Source of the DNA: Crocodylus rhombifer
Taxonomy: Eukaryota > Chordata > Crocodylia > Crocodylidae
Assembly: GCA_038503035.1 (NCBI GenBank)
Contig: JAVSML010038744.1
Span: 1-64,000, forward strand
DNA length: 64,000 nucleotides
Reading direction: 5' to 3'
The notes under the pieces were generated by a model, which was given only the letters and a program-made list of their open reading frames with translations, did no database searches and was not told the DNA's origin. Shown in pieces: positions 57,078-64,000 of the stretch. Within the stretch, counting starts at the first letter, position 1; each line of letters opens with the position of its first letter. Made by a program: the position numbers and the translations under genes.

Positions 57078-57366
57078 CAGGGCTGTCCAACATGTGGGCT
57101 GCAAGGGGTTTAATTTGTGGCCCTCAAGCTCCTCCCCATCACTAACTACAGCACTCCCAGCTCTCCATCCCCAACCCCAGGAAGTGGGACTGCACAGCAC
57201 AGCTTGTTGTCCAGGGGAGCCAAGAAGTCCACATAGCATTATGGGATAGGGAGCCCACAGATGAGGAGCTGAGGATGTGCGGTACAGGAGGAGTTGTCTG
57301 TAAGGCCTGGAGGCCTGTGGCTCATGTTGGTGTGGCTCTCTGCTGCTTAGAAGTTAGGCAGCCCTG
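57078..57366. mobile_element. hAT-like element, 289 bp
   Basis: Left end CAGGGCTGTCCAAC and right end the reverse complement of CAGGGCTGCCTAAC, matching at 12 of 14. The flanks TATTGGGA (57070-57077) and TATTAGAA (57367-57374) match at 6 of 8. GC-rich interior. Confidence 0.82.
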
Positions 57367-57379
57367 TATTAGAAGAAAG

Positions 57380-58330
57380 GATGACTTCACCACAGTACAG
57401 AAGAATTGTAATTTGGATTCTACCTGTACCACAGGTATCTATGGTAACATTAGACAAGTCACTTAAACCATTCTCTTCACACGTGGTCATTAACCATACG
57501 TTTTTCATGTTCTGGATGTCTGGCTTGAGAGCTCAAGGTCTAGTTTACAGAAGTGCTGAACGTACATAATTTAGTAATGAGCACATGAAATCCAAGAGGG
57601 CTATGGTTTAAGATATGATGGGCTATATGATGCTAGGAACTTGGGGAAGGGACAGAGGAACCAGGCATCTCAAATCTGGAAAAAAACATTAATGGACACA
57701 TACGGCTTTCATCTTTTTATGCTTCTGTTCATATTCTTAAAAAAAAAAACTGGAATAAATATGCACCTTTACATTCACTGAGGGTATCGTGAAAATAGAT
57801 TAGTGTTTGTGAAGCATTCCAGTACCATAGCAAGGAACACCAAAAAGTAAAAAGTCTATAATGCAATAATTCTGACTCCCGAGTCTTTGGATAGCGTGCA
57901 TTTAAGTAAGGCATGGGGCCACACACTGAACAATGAAATGAAAACATAACATTGAACAGATGCTCATTAAGCCACCACCACCCATCCTGTGTACCAAATG
58001 AGGCAGGGTTCTTACAGAAAAAACAGCGTGTCATTATACAATTAAAGATTTTAGTATAATGAACATGAACAAGGAATGGAAATTAAGATTACAGTCATTT
58101 TGGGCAATTCCTAATTTCTGAGTACTCAACTTTGCAACCTTCATAGTATTTAACAGAGTTCCTTGTGCACAATTCCTAGGTTTATCAGTAATATTGGGAC
58201 CTTTATATTCATGGCATAGACTCGCATCATGTTAGTTAGTGGAACAGCCAGCATCAGCAGTAGGTTGTTATTCTCACTGTGGCCCTTCACTCAAAGGTGA
58301 TAAGACACTGAGTTGGGTCTCTTAAGTATT
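57380..58330. other. AT-rich unique sequence, no gene seen
   Basis: No supported ORF or repeat ends. Confidence 0.45.
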
Positions 58331-58334
58331 TACT

Positions 58335-58595
58335 GGGTGCATCTACACATTCATTAATGCACTGTAGTTATTGTGCTTTAACTTTAGTCCTTGATTTAAT
58401 ACCCAATTTATACAATGTGCAGTAACCAGCATTACTACACTGTAGCACTTTTTTAAGTACACACCTTTTTAGTGGCACTACTGCGCAGTAGCCTAATAAT
58501 ACTGCACAGTACCATATTAGCACTGTTTGTGCCGATATGCTAATGCACAGTATTATTAGGCTACTGCACAGTTAGCATCTCGTGCAGACATGCCC
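58335..58595. mobile_element. MITE with internal hairpin, about 261 bp
   Basis: Left end GGGTGCATCTACACATTC; right end the reverse complement of GGGCATGTCTGCACGAG. The internal arms 58482-58504 and 58548-58570 are 23 bases and pair at 22 positions. The 7751-7990 element carries both of these ends in the opposite orientation, so they form one family. No ORF. Confidence 0.65.
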
Positions 58596-58619
58596 ACTGA
58601 CAGGTGACTAATGAGACTC

Positions 58620-60310
58620 AGGACCAGGACACTCTGGACTCTTGGAACACATCCTAGGCACTACAAAGTATACCGTCTTTAGTGGTGAGAACTTTTTGGC
58701 AGTTCTCCACAAGCATGACTTCTTCTACCCTGACCTCTGCACCTTGTTCTTGGTCTGGTTTTGACTCTTCCTCAAACCTGGCTCCATATTCTCAGTTTCC
58801 AAATCTTAAATTTCTTATCTCAGTCCTCTCCACACTGTGCTCAACATCTTTTTTGCTCCCCAAATGCACTAGTTCTTAGCTCACACACACTTCAAGAGGA
58901 ACAGGTAACATAAGGTTGGGAATTAAGTCTCCTTATCCAGGCAGGCCCAAGCTCATCTGTCCTCCTCACTCTGTTCCATTCTCCCTGCCCAGCCAATCCC
59001 AGCCTTTCTCCTTCCACCATTACATACAGGCTCAGTCAGTCTCCCTATCCCAATCAATCAAACTTCTCATATTCACATTCTTCTCCTCTGGAAATGAACC
59101 CAGAAGCTCCCTCCAAGTCTTGCCTGAACTCAGCAGGTGAGAGTCTCCTTGCTTTTATTTCCAATGCTAGACCTGAACTTTTACAAAACCCACAGCCAGC
59201 CAGAGTATCAACTGAACTGATCAGACTTTAGCTGGGGATCATCTGATCTTCACAAAAAAGCTAGTGCCCAAGGAATACCAAATGTGATTTTTCAAAGGCT
59301 TGTTACTTGAGCAAAGGGGAACAGATTTTTACCAAAACAGAAAAAAAAAAAAATACACTCGAGACAAAGACAACTCACTCTACCCATCTCATGTCTTTGA
59401 CAACAGCTAGAATGAGAAATGCCTTTGAGAAAGTTGTAGGATATTACAGAAAACAAAGTAAACTGCCCATAAAGGAATGCTTTCCAAAACCCTATCAGTT
59501 AAATATTGGCTTATGCCCTGAAGCTTGACGTTTCATATCCTTTCAAAAAGCATTTCCTGTTTAAAGCAGCAAAATGTTGTCACCATATGACTATCAAACC
59601 TCTTTAGATCTAAAGGTCTTGGCTTCAATGATATCTTGCACAAAGGTCCCCTAATTAATTATGTATGGTTATATGGTTTTTTAAACATGATTTTTAAATA
59701 TTTTTGGCTTTCAAAATTATTTAACATCTCCTTGTATGTGCATGATGAAAAGAGCTAAATTAGAGCTTCTGACTCCTGCCTATACAAACCACTATGTTAC
59801 GCATTCATCTCCAATATCTTCATTGAAAAGTCCCAAGTTTTTTCAAATACAGAAGTTAAAAATTCTTCCATACTTTTAAGAACTGTCACCTGTCTCTAGA
59901 CCTCTTCTCCCAACTATATAGTTGTTGGATATACTTGCAAAAACCCAATAATCCTCTAATGAAAGTACCTTTCATTTTTCTAAGGACCTCACTATTTTGA
60001 TTTCAGTTTCCAGCAATCTGAAGACTTATTATTCCAGACACACCACCTTTGCATTTTAATTTCACCAAGTAAGTTTCAGAACTCATGTCTATATTGGCAC
60101 ACATCCAACTCCCCATGCACCCATGCTGTCAAGTAGCATGTAGTCCAGAAAATATAAATTCACTTAAAACTCCCTAACCTAGAAGAGTCTTTATTTCTAA
60201 GCAGGATTCAGGGCTCCAATTTACCACTGAGGAAACTGAGGTTCTCTCCAGTAACTGCCCATCCAGCTGCAGGGCTTCATTGGCTTTCTGAGTTCAACAG
60301 CTACCCAGGA
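58620..60310. other. Mixed AT- and pyrimidine-rich sequence
   Basis: 58700-59130 is pyrimidine-rich. 59340-59352 is an A run. No gene is seen. It includes an old LINE scrap, listed separately. Confidence 0.4.
59560..59970 (-). mobile_element. Old LINE fragment (CR1-like, antisense)
   Basis: The phrases TTGAAAAGTCCCAAG, ATTCTTCCATACTTTTAAG and CTGTCACCTGTCTCTAGACC read in antisense as the ORF2 C-terminal segment of old CR1-like elements (sense strand, the YEERLKRLGLFS block). Strongly decayed. Confidence 0.45.
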
Positions 60311-60314
60311 AGTA

Positions 60315-60544
60315 TGGGCACTTTTCCACGTGCTCGGGGGAGGAGGGGAGGCAGCATTTTAATTAGAGCTGCTCTAATTAAAGCGCCACTACAACTTGTC
60401 TATCTGCATCCCCGAGCTTTAAAAAACGGTGGCAGGGGCACTTGAACTAAAGCTCCTCCAACAAGCTTTAGATAAAGTGCCTCCACCTCCATTTTTAAGT
60501 ACAGGGACGCTGATACACAAGACACAGGAGGCTGCTGGAGCACA
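60315..60544. mobile_element. MITE, left part (family of 54.6 kb), split by a CR1
   Basis: Left end TGGGCACTTTTCCACGTGCTC. Shared phrases with 54577-54919 include CTCTAATTAAAGCGCCACT and a hairpin around CACTTGAACTAAAGCTCC with GCTTTAGATAAAGTGCC. The element breaks off near 60544, where CR1 sequence begins, and resumes at 63575. Confidence 0.7.
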
Positions 60545-60559
60545 GGAATTGCTGCACTC

Positions 60560-61117
60560 CCACAGGCAACACAGGCTCAACTGCAGCTACCGCCCCCACT
60601 CTCCAAGACAAAACGCGAGGTGTTTGTTGTGGGAGACTCCATCCTGAGGGGGCAATCTGCTGCCCCAACCCCTTAGCCTAGGAAGTCTGCTGCTTCCCGG
60701 GGGCCTGCATCCAAGACATTGCAGAGAAGATCCCCAAGCTCCTCCAGCCTACAGACCACTATCCCATGCTCCTTATTCATGTGAGCACCAATGACATGGC
60801 TCGGAGCACTCCCAGCCAGGTCATGAGGCGCTACAGAGATTTGGGAGGGGGACTGAAGGGTCGGGGGGCACAGGTAGTGTTCTCTTCGATCCTCCTAGTC
60901 TCGAGGGAATGGGCTGAGGAAGGAGAGGTTCCAGGTAGTGAACCAAAGACTGCGGCGCTGGTGTCATTGGGAAGGCTTTGGCTTCCATAACCACAGCCCG
61001 CTCTTCGGCGAGAGAGGCAGGGAGCTGCTGGGAAGAGATGGCCTCCACCTCTCTCCACTGGGGAAGAGGGTCTTCTCAGCCAGTCTGGATGACCTGCTCC
61101 ACAGGGCTTTAAACTAA
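60560..61117 (+). pseudogene. CR1 ORF1 esterase-like domain (broken)
   Basis: SGNH-type esterase domain found in ORF1 of CR1 elements, thought to aid RNP or membrane interaction. Visible in order: VFVVGDSILRG with the nucleophile Ser (codon 60638-60640), HVSTNDMAR in place of the usual GTND (about 60780-60805), GAQVVFSSILLVSREW (about 60868-60912), GFGFHNHSPLFG (about 60976-61010) and GRDGLHLSPLGKRVF with the Asp-His pair (61031-61075), ending at a TAA at 61115-61117. A stop at 60674-60676 and a frame change to the GTND block break it. Confidence 0.85.
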
Positions 61118-61264
61118 GCCTGCTGGGAGACGCAGGGACTACCGCCACTGCTGGCCTGCTTAGCAACCATTGCAAAGCCAGCAGGCCAAGGCACTTAAGG
61201 GAGCCCACCCCTGCCCAAGCCCTGGTACAATCTGTGGGCAAGGCAAGAGCCCCCAAAGGGACAC

Positions 61265-62582
61265 TTGCCTGCCTGTACACAAATGCCAGGAGCTTAGGGA
61301 ATAAGCAGGAGGAACTCATCCTCCTGCTTAACGCAAATAATTGCATCATAGGGATAACGGAAATGTGATGGGACTCTACCCATGACTGGACCACCGGTAT
61401 AGATGGCTATACCTTGTAAAGGAGGGATCGAGTAGACAAAAAGGGGTGGGGGTGTAGCTCTCTATGATAAGGAAGGCTACACATCCCTGCAAGATGATGT
61501 CGGTGACCAGGGTGGATGACTGGAGACCCTCTGGGTTAAAAATCTGTGGGGAACATGACACAGGGGACACAATGGTGGGAGTCTACTGCATACCTCCCAC
61601 CCAAAGTCAAGAGCTTGACAAGGAGTTTGCCCATCTCAGAGGAAAGGCAGCAAGAGGGCACAGCAGCCCCCCCTGGCTCTCTAGGGACCTAGCAGAACTC
61701 CTGAGGCTAAAAAGAAAGGCCTACAAAGGATGAAGGATGGGATTCACTTCCAAGGAGGAATATTCTGCACTGGTCCGGTCCTGCAGGGAGCAAACCAGGA
61801 AAGCCAAGGCTGCAACTGAACTCCAGCTAGTTTCAAGCATCAAAGACAATAAAAAGTCCATTTTCAGATATGTGGGGAGCCGGAGGAAAAGCAAGGGCAA
61901 CACTGGACCCCTGTTGAACCTGATGGGACAGCTGACAACTCATGCCCAGGAAAAAGCCAACCTATTAAATGGGTACTTTGCATCGGTCTTTCATCAGTCC
62001 CATGGGACGCCCATGCCTGCCATGGCACAGGGAGGTCCTGGTGAGGGAGATCCCCTGCCCTCCATTAATGCTGACCACACGAAGAAACACTTTGAGAGGC
62101 TGGATACCTTCAAGTTAGCCAGCCCTGACAATCTACACCCCAGGGTACTCAAGGAGTTGGCGAGCATCATAGCTCTGGGACAGATCTTTGAGAACTCCTG
62201 GTGCTCTGACGTAGTGCCCGAAGACTGGAAGAAGGCCAACGTGGTGCCTATCTTCAAGAAAGGGAGGAGAGCGGATCCAGCTAACGTCAGCCTGTCTTCT
62301 ATCCCAGGGAAGATCTTAGAAAAGTTTATTGAAGAGGCTATCCTTAATGGACTGGCCGATGCCAACATCCTGAGGGATAGCCACAATGGGTTTGTTGCAG
62401 GTAGGTCTTGCTTGACCAATCTCATTTCCTTTTACAACCAGGTGACTTATCATCTGGACAAGGGAGAAGAGATTGATGTCATATATCTTGACTTCAAAAA
62501 AGCCTTTGATCTAGTATCCCATGATCACCTCTTGGCAAAACTGGCCACTTGTGGCTCCGTAGTTGGACCCAGTGGGTGGTAA
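61265..62582 (+). pseudogene. CR1 ORF2 N-terminal half (endonuclease remnant and RT palm start)
   Basis: CLYTNARSLGNKQEELILLL (61270-61330) and GITEM-WDSTHDW start the APE-like endonuclease. Stops follow, and much of the domain is deleted before PPWLSRDLAELLRLKRKAY (about 61669-61725). From 61737 a 281-codon open segment covers KDNKKSIFRYVGSRRKSKGN, PDNLHPRVLKELASI, VVPEDWKKANVVPIFKKG, NGFVAGRSCLTNLISFYNQV and VIYLDFKKAFDLVSHDH with the motif A Asp, then ends at 62582 in a frame change. Confidence 0.9.
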
Positions 62583-62601
62583 TTGATGGAAGTCAATTGT
62601 C

Positions 62602-63487
62602 ATGGTGCCCTATGACCAGTGGGGTCCCCAAGCCTCTGTCCTCGGACCCATATCGTTCAACATCTTCACCAATGATGTGGACACTGGAGTCAGAAGCAGA
62701 CTGGCCAAGTTCGCCGATGACACCAAACTTTGGGGCAAAGCATCCACACCAGAAGACAGGAGGCGATCCAGGCTGACCTGGACAGACTCAGCAAATGGGT
62801 GGACGAGAATCTGATGGTGTTTACACACCGAAAAATGCAAGGTTCTCTACCTTGGGAGGAAAAACCTGAAACTTCCTTATAGGCTTGGCAGTGCTATGCT
62901 GGCAAGTGTTACAGAAGAAAGAGACTTGGGGGTCATCACTGACCACAAGATGAACATGAGCCTGCAATGCAATGCTGCGGCAAGTAGAGTGACCAAAATG
63001 TTGGCTTGCATCCATAGATTCTTCTCAAGCAAATCCCGGGACGTCATTCTCCCTTTATACTCGGCCTTGGTGAGGCCGCAACTGGAGCTGCATCCAGTTT
63101 TGGGCTCCACAATTCAAAAAGGATGTGGAGAAGCTTGAGAGAGTGCAGAGAAGAGCCACAAGCATGATCAGAGGTCAGGAAAACAGACCTTATGACGACA
63201 GGCTGAGAGCCATGGGGCTCTTTAACCTGGAAAAGCGCAGGCTCGGAGGTGATCTGATGGCCACCTATAAGTTTATCAGACATCTGTTCACCAGAGCACC
63301 CCAAGGAATGACAAGGTAGAACGGTTATAAACTGCTGCAAGACTGTTTCAGGCTGGACATAAGGAAGAATTTCTTTACTGTCCAAGCCCCCAAGGTCTGG
63401 AAGAGCCTGTCATCGGAGGTGGTTCAAACACCTACATTGAACACCTTCAAGAGCAAATTGGATGCTTATCTTGCTGGGATCCTATGA
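62602..63487 (+). pseudogene. CR1 ORF2 C-terminal half (RT palm, thumb, C-terminus)
   Basis: [18 protein letters not shown] is at about 62709-62760 with both catalytic Asp codons kept. [11 protein letters not shown] precedes it. The thumb EERDLGVITDHKMNMSLQC (62910-62965), ASRVTKMLACIHRFFSSKSRD and RVQRRATSMIRGQENRPYDDR follow in another frame, and KRRLGGDLMATYKFI leads to the LAGIL stop near 63485. Several frame changes separate these pieces. Confidence 0.88.
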
Positions 63488-63574
63488 CCCCAGCTGACTT
63501 CCTGCCTTTTGGCATGAGGCTGGACCCGATGATCTTCCAAGGTCCCTTCTAGCCCTAATGTCTATGAAATCTAT

Positions 63575-63652
63575 TACTTGATTAAATCAGATCTGCTCCA
63601 AATGGGCTGCAATTCCAGTGTGTTGGAGCAGCCTCCGGGTATAAGTGCCCTA
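63575..63652. mobile_element. MITE, right part (continues from 60.54 kb)
   Basis: The phrase ATTAAATCAGATCTGCTCC and the end segment, the reverse complement of GGGCACTTATACCC, match the right half of the MITE at 54.85-54.92 kb. Together with 60315-60544 they make one element of about 308 bases. Confidence 0.65.
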
Positions 63653-63654
63653 TT

Positions 63655-64000
63655 TTTCAGGACATGGTTATGCTCAACTAGTCTGGTTAGCTTGTACTCA
63701 GACCGGGTCAACCTATATTTTTAGAATATCAAGATCTTATCACTTGCTTACGCAAGTGACTTTCCTGATCTGAATTATAACTGACATTTCATCAATAGCA
63801 TACATTTTTAAAGGTTGGGGGGGGGGATGAGAGGGGGTTAACTTCTACATTTCCCACTTTGGCATCTGACTGAAAGATACAACAGTATTTTCATATACAA
63901 GAGACAGCCTCCCAGTCAATGAATGTTATACATAAGCAACACAACTTTTCCTCTTTGAGATCTATTGCAAATTTATTTTTTCTTCCAGCCTCTCAGAAAT
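63655..64000. other. AT-rich sequence to the window end
   Basis: Contains a G-run GGGGGGGG at about 63819-63826 and no gene that I can see. Confidence 0.5.

Larger units (their letters stand above)
60545..63574 (+). mobile_element. Near full-length CR1 LINE
   Basis: Contains the ORF1 C-terminal esterase domain (60560-61117), a shortened endonuclease (61265-61730), the linker and RT (61737-62820), the thumb and C-terminus (to about 63487) and a 3' UTR ending at about 63574 with CTATGAAATCTATTA. The 3' part matches the 50.56-51.90 kb copy closely. Damage includes stops in the endonuclease (after GITEM near 61368 and at TL-stop-RRD near 61415), a large internal deletion of the endonuclease, and frame changes in ORF1 and in the RT (near 62570, 62780, 63100 and 63290). 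It is inserted into a MITE and has the most complete domain set of the CR1s in the window. Confidence 0.93.

Noticed and set aside
1..64000. Search for tRNA, rRNA, CRISPR arrays, operons, phage or integron features
   Set aside because: Nothing found. The repeat content is that of a vertebrate nuclear genome, and no regularly spaced direct repeats or ribosome-binding-site-led gene series occur.

Overview
This is vertebrate nuclear DNA, and no host protein-coding gene can be supported in it. It reads as AT-rich unique sequence heavily colonised by CR1-type LINEs and by short cut-and-paste DNA transposons, mostly hAT-like elements with 8-bp target duplications. Several CR1 subfamilies of different ages, abundant hAT/MITE-like elements, ancient L3/L2-like LINE remnants, and the absence of recognisable Alu, B1 or L1 sequence point to a sauropsid. 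A crocodilian fits best and a turtle second; this is inference from repeat content, not a species call.

Layout. At 1-5.1 kb two CR1 copies lie head to head (minus, then plus) and a third follows in plus. At 5.2-5.9 kb there is a very old L3/L2-like reverse transcriptase remnant. From 5.9 to about 26 kb the sequence is mostly AT-rich and repeat-poor. It holds isolated hAT elements (8.70, 9.06, 17.40 kb), small hairpin MITEs (7.75, 11.80, 13.15 kb), old CR1 tails (8.2, 18.05 kb), a GC-rich repeat (13.67 kb) and a pure 45-bp AC microsatellite (20.99 kb). At 26.3-28.5 kb there is an old CR1 fragment, a second inverted copy of the 13.67-kb repeat, a palindromic GC-rich block and a hAT element carrying a G-quadruplex motif.

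At 31.2-36.8 kb lies an old CR1 tail followed by a long, decayed minus-strand CR1 that retains esterase-like ORF1, endonuclease and RT remnants. It is split by a 542-bp hAT element with a perfect target duplication. At 37.5-38.7 kb there is a CR1 3' part and a hAT. At 39-42.6 kb the sequence is unique. From 42.6 to 48.3 kb there is a dense patchwork of hAT elements, terminal-inverted-repeat elements and two 5'-truncated CR1s. At 49.3-52.9 kb there are GC-rich repeats, the youngest-looking CR1 (379 uninterrupted codons of ORF2, minus) and another hAT. At 54.2-58.6 kb there are more hAT and hairpin MITEs. At 60.3-63.65 kb a near full-length plus-strand CR1 sits inside a MITE.

The elements do not form a cooperating gene system. 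The CR1 ORF2 proteins, when intact, would copy their own RNA by target-primed reverse transcription. The hAT and MITE elements carry no transposase and depended on enzymes encoded elsewhere. I see no operon, CRISPR array, rRNA, tRNA, integron or phage. The most informative content is the nested and inverted arrangement of these elements.
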